DNA of 55,652 nucleotides from Actinomycetes bacterium. GTDB taxonomy: Bacteria > Actinomycetota > Acidimicrobiia > Acidimicrobiales > UBA8190. A model generated the notes under the pieces. The model had not been told where the DNA came from. It made no database searches and saw nothing but the letters and a program-made list of their open reading frames with translations. Shown one piece after another: positions 35,953-44,559 of this stretch. Position 1 is the first letter of the stretch. Every line of letters begins with the position of its first letter. The stretch is from the NCBI GenBank assembly GCA_021819525.1, contig JAKAQW010000003.1, forward strand, positions 1 through 55,652, in the 5' to 3' direction. The position numbers and the translations under genes are program-made.

Positions 35953-37220
35953 GTGTGAGAGCTCTCTGGGTGTAGCGGGAGCACCAGTCGGAACGTCGAC
36001 CCCTTGCCTTCACGTGAGTCGACCTCCACACGCCCCTGGTGGTTCGCGGCGACGTGGCGGACGATGGAGAGGCCGAGACCGGTGCCCCCGGTCTGCCGGC
36101 TCCGACCGTGGTCCACCCGGTAGAAGCGTTCGAAGATGCGCTCGAGCTCCCGGGATGGGATGCCGATGCCGTGGTCCTCGACCTCGAGGGCCACGTCTGT
36201 CTCCGAGGTCGTGCCCCGCACGTGAACGACCCCGCCGTCGTACGAGAACTTGATCGCGTTCTCGAGGAGGTTGTAGAGCGCCGAGACCAGCTGTCTGCGC
36301 TCGGCCAGCACGGCGACCGGCGGGTCGGGCTCGTCGACCTCGATCTTGACGTCACGCTGCTCGGCGGCGGCACGGACACGTTCGACGGCTTCGCCGATGG
36401 CGAGGCTCACCAGCACCGGCTCGCGCGGCGGGGCCTCTTCGGACTCGATGCGTGACAGGTCGAGCAGGTCGTCGATGATCCGGCTCACCCGGAACGCCTC
36501 GATGTGGATACGGCTCGCCAGGCGTTGGGCTACTGACGGATCGGGCTCCGAGACGAGCGTCTCGGCCAGCAAGCCGAGCGCACCCATGGGCGTCTTCAGC
36601 TCGTGGCTGACGTTCGCCACGAAGTCGCGGCGGATCTCTTCCAGCCGGCGGCGCTCCGAGACGTCGTCGATGATGGCGATGACGCCGAGCGTGCGTCGCC
36701 CGTCGTCGATCAGCTGGGTTCGCACGGCCAGGGTGCTCCGGGGCGGCCCGTAGAGGTCGAGGGTGCGCTCGGCGGTGCCTTGCTGCCAGGCGCTGCCGAG
36801 GAGATCCACGACTGCCTGGGCAGCCAGCGCGTCGCCGTGGCGACCTCCCATCAGCCCCGCGGCCCGAGCGTTCCGGAACACCACCTCGCCACTCTCGTCG
36901 CACACGATGACCCCTTGGGGAAGCGTGTCGAGGGCTCGGCGGAGCCGCATGGCGTCGGAGGAGGACTCGGCTACGGCCTCTGCCGCGCGGTCGGTCACGA
37001 GCTCCAGGTGGTGCAGCGTCGGCTCCACGCCGCCAGGCTCTTCCTGGGGGACGTCGACGCCCAAGCGCGACGCCAGCGCAGAGAGCCGCTGCTCGAGCCC
37101 CGAGCGCCCCGAGCGCCGCCCCAAGACGTTTGCGACGACGACGCCGATGACGGCGACGACGGCCAGGGCGACGATCCATTCGACGGCGCGGGTCGAAGAG
37201 ATCGTCGATGCGATGAGCAT
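35949..37220 (-). CDS. senX3: SenX3-type sensor histidine kinase
   Basis: This is a membrane sensor kinase of 423 residues. One clear N-terminal transmembrane helix (about 13-33, WIVALAVVAVIGVVVANVLG) is followed by a PAS domain (about 90-190, TLPQGVIVCDESGEVVFRNA). The HisKA domain has His206 in NVSHELKTPMGAL. The ATPase domain has N-box ENAIKFSY, G1 EDHGIGIP, F-box and G2 TGLGLSI. The layout matches mycobacterial SenX3 (PAS, His kinase), which usually shows two helices. The gene pair is transcribed away from the conjugation-like cluster across a 338-nt intergenic region. Confidence 0.92.
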   Translation of the reverse strand: MLIASTISSTRAVEWIVALAVVAVIGVVVANVLGRRSGRSGLEQRLSALASRLGVDVPQEEPGGVEPTLHHLELVTDRAAEAVAESSSDAMRLRRALDTLPQGVIVCDESGEVVFRNARAAGLMGGRHGDALAAQAVVDLLGSAWQQGTAERTLDLYGPPRSTLAVRTQLIDDGRRTLGVIAIIDDVSERRRLEEIRRDFVANVSHELKTPMGALGLLAETLVSEPDPSVAQRLASRIHIEAFRVSRIIDDLLDLSRIESEEAPPREPVLVSLAIGEAVERVRAAAEQRDVKIEVDEPDPPVAVLAERRQLVSALYNLLENAIKFSYDGGVVHVRGTTSETDVALEVEDHGIGIPSRELERIFERFYRVDHGRSRQTGGTGLGLSIVRHVAANHQGRVEVDSREGKGSTFRLVLPLHPESSHT

Positions 37221-37330
37221 CTCCCCAGCATGACAGGCCCGCTCGGGGGGGCGCTGCCCGTCGAGCTCGGATCCGGTGAGGTCCTGGTGCCGGGCTGCCC
37301 GCGATCAGGACGGAAAATCCATGAAAGATA

Positions 37331-37359
37331 TTGAAATGATTGGGAGCACATCGTAAGGT
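37331..37359 (+). promoter_or_regulatory. Promoter TTGAAA-N17-TAAGGT upstream of the T4SS-like cluster
   Basis: This near-consensus promoter lies in an unusually AT-rich patch (37311-37375) of the 338-nt gap between senX3 and the small membrane protein. -35 is 37331-37336 and -10 is 37354-37359. The predicted start near 37366 leaves a leader of about 190 nt. I see nothing else in this gap. Confidence 0.6.
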
Positions 37360-37558
37360 GAGAGTGGTCATCCGAGCGAGAGACCGGAGCGCCGGCCGGG
37401 GAGTGGACGGTTTCTCGACGGGTGTGCTCGTCGCGTAGGTGTGCCTCCCTGACCGCAGGCCAATGCCAGCTCGCTCGCTTCCGGCGAGCCTCCGTTACCG
37501 GTCGGACGGTTCCCGCACCGTCGGCCGGATCGATCGACCACACGACGAGGAGCGAACG

Positions 37559-37858
37559 ATGACGATGCTGTGGCTCATGGCCGACGTGGCGATGAACCCG
37601 ACGACGAGCAATCTGCCTGGAAGTGCCCTGCTGCAGAAGTTGACCGACGGCATCGGAGGATGGGCGCTCGTGCTGTCCCTGATCGGGTTGGTGGTCGGAG
37701 CGGCAGTCTGGGCTCTGGGCTCCCACGCACAGAATTTCCAGCACTCCCTGACGGGTCGACGAGTGGTGCTGGTGTCGGCGCTGGCCGCCCTGCTCATCGG
37801 AGCGGCTCCGGCGTTGGTCAATTTCTTCTTCCACGCCGGCCAGAGCATCCACCAGTGA
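37559..37858 (+). CDS. Small membrane protein, DUF6112/VirB2-pilin-like
   Basis: A 99-residue protein with two hydrophobic helices (about 32-52, WALVLSLIGLVVGAAVWALG, and about 68-90, RVVLVSALAALLIGAAPALV) joined by a short hydrophilic loop. Small two-helix proteins in this position, before TrbL-like and SCO6880-like genes, are typical of actinobacterial conjugative modules, where they correspond to VirB2/TrbC pilins or DUF6112. ATG 37559 has GAGGAG (37547-37552) 6 nt upstream. It is the first gene of the T4SS-like set. No clear signal-peptidase site is visible. Confidence 0.7.
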   Translation: MTMLWLMADVAMNPTTSNLPGSALLQKLTDGIGGWALVLSLIGLVVGAAVWALGSHAQNFQHSLTGRRVVLVSALAALLIGAAPALVNFFFHAGQSIHQ

Positions 37859-37904
37859 CGGGGAGCCACCACTGCGAGAAGGTGCCGGAGCCGAGGAGCC
37901 ATCG

Positions 37905-39803
37905 GTGACCGGCGTGCACCGGATCGTCGTAGGCCTGACCGGCGCGCACCGGGTCGTCGCAGGCCTGACCGGTGTGCGTGGCGACACGGCGCAGGCCCAC
38001 GCGGTCGTCGCGGCGGCGGTGGGCTCCACGGCTCCGGCTGGTGGGCTGGTGAGCCTGGGTGCCGGCGCGGTGTTCGACGCGGCCGGCCAGTGGGTGGCTG
38101 CCGGTGCCTCGTGGATCCTGGCGCAGGTGGTAGAGGTGGTCTCTGCCACGACGACGCCACCGATCGGCACGGCGTGGTTCACTGCCCGGCTCGATCTCGT
38201 GGCGGCTGTCGCGGCCACCTTGGTCGTGCCCATGGCCTGCTGCGCAGCCGTGCAAGCCGTCCTGCGCCAGAGCCCGGGCATGGCGCTGCGGACCATGGCG
38301 GTCCACCTCCCGGTGGCGGTGGGGTTCACGGGCACAGCGGTGGCGCTCGTCCAGATGGCCCTGGCTGTCACCGACACGCTGTCGCAGCAGATCTTGTCGA
38401 GCGCCGGCACCACGGTGGGGGGGACGCTCTCACCGCTCTCGCGTACGTTCGCGGCACCCGCCGTGGTCGGCGCGCCGAGCTTCGTCCTGCTTCTCGGTGC
38501 GGTCGTCGTCGTGGTCGCGGGGTTGGCGCTGTGGCTGGAGATGGCCGTGCGCTCCGCTGCGGTGTCCGTGGCGGTCCTCTTCCTGCCGCTGGTCATGGCT
38601 GCCCTGGTGTGGCCGGCGGTCAGCGTGTGGTGCCGGCGACTGGCCGACACCCTCGTCGCGCTGATCCTGTCGAAGTTGGTCATCGTTGCTGCCCTGGGCT
38701 TGGCTACCGCGGCATTGGGCGAGGGCGCGGCGGGATCGTCGGCCACGGGGGGTTTCGGCGCGGTCGTGACCGGTGCAGCTCTCCTGGTGGTGGCGAGCGC
38801 CGCTCCGTTCACGTTGCTGCGGCTCGTCCCGGCGATCGAGGCAGGGGCGACCGCTCAGCTGGAGCAGGCTCGACATCACGTGCGTCGTGCCATGGGCCAG
38901 CCACGTCGCACGATGGCATGGGCGGCGAGCATGGCGGCTACCGCCGGTGTCGGTGGCGTCGACCCCGCGACGCTGGTGGGTTCGATTGGTGGCGGCGCAG
39001 ATCCCGGTGGTGGTGGTACCGGTGGTGGTGGTACCGGTGGTGGTATCGGTGGTGGTATCGGTGGCGCAGATCCCGGCAGCGGTGTTGGTGACAGCGGCGG
39101 TGGTACCGGCGGCGCAGATCCTGGCGGCGGCGGTGACGGCGGTGGCGCTGGAGGTGCCCACGGTGGCGCTGGCGGCGGCGCAGGCCGCGGTGGTACTGCC
39201 GGTTTCGGTACTGCTGGTGAAGGCGGCGACGGCGCAGGTAGTGGTCGCCGCAGCGGCTTTGGTCGCGATACCGGTGGCGGTGACAGGAGCAGTGGCGGTA
39301 CTGCTGCACATGGGGGCCGGACGGACAGTGCCGGTAGCTCTCCGCCTGAGCCGTCGAGTGGGCGACGTCGAGCCCGCACGTGGGCGGTCGCGCATGTCGC
39401 TGTGCCGGGGCGCGCGCCACTGGTCGGCCCCGAGCCGGTAGCGGCGGCACCGACGGTCAGCAGCAGCCCGGGCGATCTCCGCATCACCCAGCCGTCGGAG
39501 GACCAGTTGCAAGAGCAGCGGGAGAAGTTGCAGGCAGAGATGCAGTCACACGCGTCGGCCGATCCGGGAAAGTGGGTCGCGGGCGGGAGCGTCGGGGCCG
39601 GCGGTGCCGATCGTGGCTCTGGCGGCGACACCGGGGGCACCGGCCCTGGCAGCGTCGTTGGCGCGGCGAGCGCCGCCACCGGGATCGAGGACGCCGGCAC
39701 CCGGATCGGCACGGGCAGCGGGTCTGCCGGCACTGGCTCCGGTGATGGTAGTGGTGCTTATGAGGTCGGCGGGTCGTACCAAGGCGGAGCCCACGGTGGA
39801 TGA
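37905..39803 (+). CDS. TrbL/VirB6-like polytopic membrane protein with Gly-rich tail
   Basis: This 632-residue protein probably forms part of the inner-membrane channel of a type IV secretion-like complex. Residues about 45-325 hold six or more hydrophobic helices (for example LVAAVAATLVVPMACCAAVQ, VLLLGAVVVVVAGLALWLEM and SVAVLFLPLVMAALVWPAVS), the TrbL/VirB6 arrangement. The last 280 residues are Gly/Ala/Ser-rich and contain repeated GGADPG and a final polar region (QPSEDQLQEQREKLQAEMQS). The start repeats a 10-residue unit (TGxHRxVxGL). GTG 37905 has GAGGAG 6 nt upstream. Its stop overlaps the start of the next gene. Confidence 0.75.
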   Translation: MTGVHRIVVGLTGAHRVVAGLTGVRGDTAQAHAVVAAAVGSTAPAGGLVSLGAGAVFDAAGQWVAAGASWILAQVVEVVSATTTPPIGTAWFTARLDLVAAVAATLVVPMACCAAVQAVLRQSPGMALRTMAVHLPVAVGFTGTAVALVQMALAVTDTLSQQILSSAGTTVGGTLSPLSRTFAAPAVVGAPSFVLLLGAVVVVVAGLALWLEMAVRSAAVSVAVLFLPLVMAALVWPAVSVWCRRLADTLVALILSKLVIVAALGLATAALGEGAAGSSATGGFGAVVTGAALLVVASAAPFTLLRLVPAIEAGATAQLEQARHHVRRAMGQPRRTMAWAASMAATAGVGGVDPATLVGSIGGGADPGGGGTGGGGTGGGIGGGIGGADPGSGVGDSGGGTGGADPGGGGDGGGAGGAHGGAGGGAGRGGTAGFGTAGEGGDGAGSGRRSGFGRDTGGGDRSSGGTAAHGGRTDSAGSSPPEPSSGRRRARTWAVAHVAVPGRAPLVGPEPVAAAPTVSSSPGDLRITQPSEDQLQEQREKLQAEMQSHASADPGKWVAGGSVGAGGADRGSGGDTGGTGPGSVVGAASAATGIEDAGTRIGTGSGSAGTGSGDGSGAYEVGGSYQGGAHGG

Positions 39804-41442
39804 GGACGAAGCCGGTGCCAGCAGGACTCGCTACCGTTTTGGACCCTTGGTCCGACGAGGCGTGATCGCCGGCTTCCGTGGCGGCCAGTTGGTCGCGATC
39901 GCCACCGGCCTGCTGGTTGCGGTGGCGACGGTACGGATGTCGACTTCCGGGCCGGCGATGGTGGTGGCCGTCACAGCCGTGGCGGTGGGAGCCGGGGTGG
40001 CAGTGTGGCCGGTTCATGGCCGGACGCCAGAGGAGTGGGCACCTGATGCGTTTCGCTACGCCGCCGGCGCCGTTCAGCGGCGCCGGCGAGAAGGCGCCGA
40101 CCCCTTCGGCTGGTTCGATCTCGTCGCGGTGGCCGTCGGGCAGGAGGGGGTGCCAGGCGAGCGTGCTCCGGCGCTCTCCATCGTCGACGAGCAGTCGAAC
40201 CGAGCGTCGATGCACGAGTCGCCTCGCCGGCTCGCCACGGGCGGATCGTCGTCCCGCAGGGCCACAGCCGGCTCGACGCCCTGGAGTGCTACGGGTGGCT
40301 TGCGGCACGAGAGCGCCCAGGGCGGGTCGTCGCACCACGTCGGCGTCGTCGTCGATCGCCGCCGCGAGGTCTACAGCGCGGTCTTGAGCGTCGAAGCACC
40401 GGGGTTCCTCCTCGGCAGCGACGCCGACAAGGACCGGCGCGTGGCGCAGTGGGCCGGAGTGCTGGCGTCGGTGGCCAGCGACGGTGGGGCGGTGCACCGG
40501 CTGCAGTGGATCGAGCGGTCGGTGCCCGACGACGGGACCGGACTGTGGCAGCACCTGGAGGAGCGGGGCCGGCTGGCCCCTGACGAGGCGCCCGCCGCGT
40601 CGTACCGCGCGCTCTTGCGCTCCGCCGCCGTGGCCACCGTGCACCACGGGGTGCTGCTGGTCGTAGCCGTCCGACCACAGCAGGCTCGGCGGGCTGTGCG
40701 CTCGGCAGGCGGTGGGGACCGCGGCGCATGCACCGTGCTGTTGCGTGAGGTGGCTGCGCTGCGGCGCCGGATGGTAGACGCCGAGGTCACAAGTTCAGGC
40801 CCGCTCGGACCGCGGGCGCTGGCCGGGGTGCTTCGGGGAGCCATCGATCCCGACCGGCAGGTCGCAGCGGCGCCGGGTGTGGCCACCGGCGCCGGCGTGC
40901 CGGGTGGGAGACCCGGTGGCCGGTGGACATGGCCGTGGCCCATGGCTGTCGACGAGAAGTGGGGTGCGCTGCGCACCGACGCCACCTGGCACGCGGTCTA
41001 CTGGGTGGCCCAGTGGCCGCGCCGTGATGCGGGCGCCGACTTCCTCGCTTCGCTGCTGCTCGTCGGCGATGTCCGGCGCACGGTGTCGGTAGTGATGGAG
41101 CCGGTCGGGCCTGCTGAGGCCGCCCGGCAGGTGGAGCAGGCCCGCACAGCCGACATCGCGGACGCCGAGCTCCGCCGCCGAGGGGGGTTCGTGGCCACTG
41201 CCCGGCGCCGGCGGGAGGCCGACACCCTCGCAGGGCGCGAGACCGAGTTGGCCGACGGGCACGCCCAGTACCGGTTCTGCGGGTACGTGGCGGTGACAGC
41301 CACCGATCCCGACGCCTTGGAGCGCGCCTGCGGGCGAGTCGAGCAGGCTGCTGCCCAAGGCGGTCTCGAGCTCCGCCGATGCTACGGCGACCAGCGCCGC
41401 GCCTTCGTGGCCACCTTGCCGCTCGGCTACGGGCTGGCTTGA
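39796..41442 (+). CDS. SCO6880-like conjugation-associated protein (VirB4 N-terminal equivalent)
   Basis: The 548-residue protein begins TRYRFGPLVRRGVIAGFRGG, the start pattern of the actinobacterial SCO6880 family. Two hydrophobic helices follow (about 30-70). A long soluble part resembles the non-ATPase domain upstream of VirB4 motors, including LASLLLVGDVRRTVSVVMEP and a C-terminal GHAQYRFCGYVAVTATDPDA. No Walker motif is present. GTG 39796 is preferred over ATG 39760 because GGAG at 39786-39789 is well placed and overlap with the TrbL-like gene is then only 8 nt. The separate ATPase follows 14 nt downstream, so VirB4 is split into two genes. Confidence 0.78.
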   Translation: MDEDEAGASRTRYRFGPLVRRGVIAGFRGGQLVAIATGLLVAVATVRMSTSGPAMVVAVTAVAVGAGVAVWPVHGRTPEEWAPDAFRYAAGAVQRRRREGADPFGWFDLVAVAVGQEGVPGERAPALSIVDEQSNRASMHESPRRLATGGSSSRRATAGSTPWSATGGLRHESAQGGSSHHVGVVVDRRREVYSAVLSVEAPGFLLGSDADKDRRVAQWAGVLASVASDGGAVHRLQWIERSVPDDGTGLWQHLEERGRLAPDEAPAASYRALLRSAAVATVHHGVLLVVAVRPQQARRAVRSAGGGDRGACTVLLREVAALRRRMVDAEVTSSGPLGPRALAGVLRGAIDPDRQVAAAPGVATGAGVPGGRPGGRWTWPWPMAVDEKWGALRTDATWHAVYWVAQWPRRDAGADFLASLLLVGDVRRTVSVVMEPVGPAEAARQVEQARTADIADAELRRRGGFVATARRRREADTLAGRETELADGHAQYRFCGYVAVTATDPDALERACGRVEQAAAQGGLELRRCYGDQRRAFVATLPLGYGLA

Positions 41443-41456
41443 CACCGGAGGCAGAC

Positions 41457-42755
41457 ATGGCACGTCCCGCCCATGAAGTCACCACCCGTCATCTGGGGGC
41501 CGCCTACCCGTTCGTGGCTGCCGGTTCCCTCGGCACCGCCGGGGTGCTGGTGGGGCGCGATCTCTGCGGCGGGGCGTTCGTGCACGACCCTTTCGAGCTC
41601 TACCAGCGCCAGGTGGTCACCAACCCGAACATGATCATCTTCGGGCAGATCGGGCGGGGGAAGAGCGCTTTGGTGAAGACCTACCTGTGGCGCCAAGCGG
41701 TGTTCGGCCGGCGAGCCTGGGTGGTCGACCCCAAAGGCGAGTACGGCCAGCTGGCCGCCCACTGGGGCGTGACCCCGGTGGCGCTGCGCCCGGGGGGCAC
41801 GTTGCGGCTCAACCCGCTCGATGCTCCGTCGCGCGCTGGGATGGCGCCGGGCGGCACCGCGGGAGACAGCAGTGGATCCGGTGGCGAAGACGAGCTGGTC
41901 CGTCGCCGCGGCGAACTGCTGTGCGCATTGATCGAGGCCTGTCTCGTTCGCCGGCTGCTGCCGAGCGAGCGGGTGGCGGTGGAGCTCGCCGTCCAGAGCG
42001 TCTCGTACCGGCGGGTCACGCCGACGTTGCCGGACGTGGTGGCGGCCATGCTGGCGCCCGCCGCGTCCGCAGCGGCCGCCGTGCGGACCGACCCCGCCAC
42101 CTTGGCTGCCGACGGCCGCCAGGGTGCGCTCGAGCTGCGGCGGCTGGTGGCTGGTGACCTACGTGGCATGTTCGACGGGCCGACCAGCCCCGGGTTGGAT
42201 CCGGGCGGCCCGCTGGTCGTGCTCGACCTGTCGGCGCTGTACCAGTCGGCCGCGCTTGGGGTGGTCATGACCTGCGCCACCGCCTGGTTGCACGCCCAGC
42301 TGGCCGGCAGGGGAGGCGGGAGCGACTCGATGTCGAGTGGGGTGCTGGTAGTGGTGGACGAGGCGTGGGCGCTGCTGGGCAACCTGGGTGTGGCCCGGTG
42401 GTTGCAGTCGTCGTGGAAGCTGGCGCGTGCCTGGGGTGTGGCGAACATCGCCGTGTTGCACCGGGTGTCGGACTTGGCCGCAGGCGCTGAGAGCGGTTCG
42501 GCACACCGCGAGCTGGCCCACGGCCTGTTGGCCGACTCCGAGACGCGGGTGGTCTACGGCCAGGCACCAGGAGAGGTGACCCAGGCGCGCCGGATGCTCG
42601 GCTTGTCGTCGACCGAGGCCGAGCTGGTTCCCCATCTCGGTCGGGGGGTGGCGCTGTGGCGGGTCGGCGACCGGTCGTTCCTCGTGCGTCACGTGGTGGG
42701 GCCGGCCGAGGCGGCGCTGGTCTGGACGGACAAGGCCATGGCGGCTGCCCAGTGA
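41457..42755 (+). CDS. VirB4/TraC-like ATPase
   Basis: A 432-residue AAA-like motor of the type IV secretion/conjugation class. Walker A is GQIGRGKS (about 63-70) and Walker B is GVLVVVDEAWALL. Between them are WVVDPKGEYGQLA and an RLNPLDAP motif, typical of VirB4/TraG-type ATPases; the C-terminal TRVVYGQAPGEVTQARRMLG is also typical. It lacks the N-terminal VirB4 domain, which the preceding gene supplies. ATG 41457 follows CCGGAGG. The stop overlaps the GTG of the next gene (GTGA). The role is energising assembly or transport at the membrane. Confidence 0.85.
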   Translation: MARPAHEVTTRHLGAAYPFVAAGSLGTAGVLVGRDLCGGAFVHDPFELYQRQVVTNPNMIIFGQIGRGKSALVKTYLWRQAVFGRRAWVVDPKGEYGQLAAHWGVTPVALRPGGTLRLNPLDAPSRAGMAPGGTAGDSSGSGGEDELVRRRGELLCALIEACLVRRLLPSERVAVELAVQSVSYRRVTPTLPDVVAAMLAPAASAAAAVRTDPATLAADGRQGALELRRLVAGDLRGMFDGPTSPGLDPGGPLVVLDLSALYQSAALGVVMTCATAWLHAQLAGRGGGSDSMSSGVLVVVDEAWALLGNLGVARWLQSSWKLARAWGVANIAVLHRVSDLAAGAESGSAHRELAHGLLADSETRVVYGQAPGEVTQARRMLGLSSTEAELVPHLGRGVALWRVGDRSFLVRHVVGPAEAALVWTDKAMAAAQ

Positions 42756-44425
42756 CCGCCGCCGATGGAGTGGTGCCGATCCTCGGCGGGACGGCGGGGC
42801 CGCTTCTCGGGCTGGCGGGGCCGCTTCTCGGGCTGGCGGGGCCGGTCCTCGGGACGGCGGTGCCGCTAGAGGCGGTGCTGGCCTTGGCGGTGATCGGGCT
42901 CCTGGGGCTGCTTGGGAGCATCGGATCCGCGGGGGCCGGTGCCCGCCGGGCCGGCGGCGGCTCGTCGATCCTCCGCAGCGGGTGGAGGGCCGGTGCCTGG
43001 TTCACCGTCGGCGCCAGGCGCGGCGCCGGCGGGGACGAAGCGCACGAGGCGCGGTGGGCCACGCGCCGCGATCTCGGGCCGATGGTGCTGCGTCACCCGC
43101 AGCCCGGCAGGGTCGTCGTCGGCCGGGTCGGGCGCCTTTTGGTGGCAGCCGAGCCGGGATCGTCGGTGCTGGTGGTGGGGCCGACTCAGAGCCAGAAGAC
43201 CAGCGGGGTCGCCATTCCTGCCATCTTGGAGTGGCCGGGGCCTGTGGTCGCCGCGTCGGTGAAAGCCGACTTGGCCCGCCACAGCGTCGGCTGGCGATCC
43301 GGTCTCGGACGGGTGTGGGTGTACGACCCGGCGATGGTGGTGTCTGACGCCTTGGCCACCGCCGGCGCCGAACCTGTGCACTGGACGCCGGTCGACGCCG
43401 CGTCCACCTGGTCCGGTGCCCGCCGGGCGGCGGCAAGCCTGGTGGACTCGGCCCGGCGGGGGGAGAGCCCTATGAGCGACGGCGACTTCTGGTACGCGTC
43501 GGCGGCCAAGCTGGTCGGCCCCCTCCTCCACGCCGCCGCGGTGTCTGGTGCCGGGATCACCGAGGTGCTCCGGTGGCTCGACGACCAGGACACAGACACG
43601 CCAGCTGCGGCCCTCTCCGCAGCCGCGGCGTTCCCGGCGCTGCAGGCAGCCCGAGCGTGCTGGGGGCGCGACGCCCGCCAGCGCAGCGCGGTGTACGCCA
43701 CCGCCGAATCGGTGCTCGAGGCCTACGCCGACCTGCCGAGCCCGAGCGACGGGTGGTCTCGCGGGTGGTCTGGCGTCGCAGAGGCACCGCGTTTCGAGCC
43801 CGACAGGCTGCTCGCTGGGACCGACACCTTGTACTTGTGCGCCCCGGCTCACCATCAGCGCCGCCTGCGGCCACTGTTCACCACCTTGGTCGCCCAGGTG
43901 CTCGATGCCGCCATGGACCAGGCCGAGCGCACCGGCCGGGGCCTGGATCCTCCGTTGCTGGTGATCGTGGACGAGGCAGCGAACATCGCGCCGCTGCCCG
44001 ATCTCGACGTGCTGGCTGCCACGGCGTCGGGTCACGGCATCCAGCTGCTCACCGTCTGGCAGGATCTGGCCCAGATCACCGCCCGCTACGGCCCCCGGGC
44101 CGGGACCGTCGTGAACAACCACCGGACCAAGCTGTTCCTGTCGGGCATCGCCGACCCGGCCACCTTGGACCACGCGGCCGCCCTGGTCGGCGAGCACGAG
44201 GCGCAGCACCAGACCACCACCGTCGACCGCCAGGGGCGGGCCTCGGCCACCTGGGCCCCGAGCCGGCACCGCCTCTTGGCCCCCGACACGCTACGCCGTC
44301 TGCCTCCAGGCCACGGCGTGGTGGTGAGCGGGCACCGCCAACCGTGCCGGGTGCGTTTGCGGACCTGGTTCGCCGACCCGTACTTGCGCCAGCGGGGACG
44401 TACGGGCACTGGCTCGCTGTCGTGA
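42752..44425 (+). CDS. VirD4/TraG-like coupling ATPase with non-canonical Walker A
   Basis: Coupling proteins recruit DNA or protein substrates to type IV machines. The 557-residue protein has an N-terminal membrane region built partly of a 21-bp repeat coding GPLLGLA, a hydrophobic helix (about 38-58), and a TraG/TraD ATPase domain. Walker A is GPTQSQKT (143-150), in which Gln replaces the Gly before Lys. Walker B is LLVIVDEAAN, followed by ATASGHGIQLLTVWQDLAQI (the TraM/TraG recognition region) and NNHRTKLFLSGI. GTG 42752 overlaps the VirB4-like stop. No relaxase or substrate gene lies nearby. A 25-bp repeat follows its stop. Confidence 0.85.
   Translation: MTAADGVVPILGGTAGPLLGLAGPLLGLAGPVLGTAVPLEAVLALAVIGLLGLLGSIGSAGAGARRAGGGSSILRSGWRAGAWFTVGARRGAGGDEAHEARWATRRDLGPMVLRHPQPGRVVVGRVGRLLVAAEPGSSVLVVGPTQSQKTSGVAIPAILEWPGPVVAASVKADLARHSVGWRSGLGRVWVYDPAMVVSDALATAGAEPVHWTPVDAASTWSGARRAAASLVDSARRGESPMSDGDFWYASAAKLVGPLLHAAAVSGAGITEVLRWLDDQDTDTPAAALSAAAAFPALQAARACWGRDARQRSAVYATAESVLEAYADLPSPSDGWSRGWSGVAEAPRFEPDRLLAGTDTLYLCAPAHHQRRLRPLFTTLVAQVLDAAMDQAERTGRGLDPPLLVIVDEAANIAPLPDLDVLAATASGHGIQLLTVWQDLAQITARYGPRAGTVVNNHRTKLFLSGIADPATLDHAAALVGEHEAQHQTTTVDRQGRASATWAPSRHRLLAPDTLRRLPPGHGVVVSGHRQPCRVRLRTWFADPYLRQRGRTGTGSLS
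42794..42850 (+). repeat. 21-bp in-frame repeat at the 5' end of the VirD4-like gene
   Basis: Units start at 42794, 42815 and 42836 (the last partial). They encode AGPLLGL repeated in the membrane-proximal N-terminus. The period keeps the frame. Confidence 0.85.
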
Positions 44426-44428
44426 CCT

Positions 44429-44503
44429 CTTCCGCGCCAGTGGCCCTGCCCGTCTTCCGCGCCAGTGGCCCTGCCCGTCTTCCGCGCCAGTGGCCCCGCC
44501 CGT
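44429..44503 (+). repeat. 25-bp tandem repeat, three copies, after the VirD4-like gene
   Basis: CTTCCGCGCCAGTGGCCC begins each unit at 44429, 44454 and 44479; the third differs by one base. It lies between the VirD4-like stop (44425) and the bluB promoter. The period is not a multiple of three, and the tract is non-coding. Confidence 0.93.
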
Positions 44504-44544
44504 CGGGGTCCGTCGCCGCTGACCTGGTGCGCGAGACGTGCCGG

Positions 44545-44550
44545 TACAGT
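44545..44550 (+). promoter_or_regulatory. Candidate -10 element (TACAGT) for bluB
   Basis: TACAGT lies 9 nt before the bluB ATG, again at leaderless spacing. No -35 is clear. Confidence 0.4.
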
Positions 44551-44559
44551 GCGTGGACG

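Noticed and set aside
36995-38812. 605-codon minus-strand frame running into senX3
   Set aside because: It crosses the AT-rich promoter island and lies antisense to the pilin-like and TrbL-like genes. The plus-strand genes have ribosome-binding sites and membrane helices.
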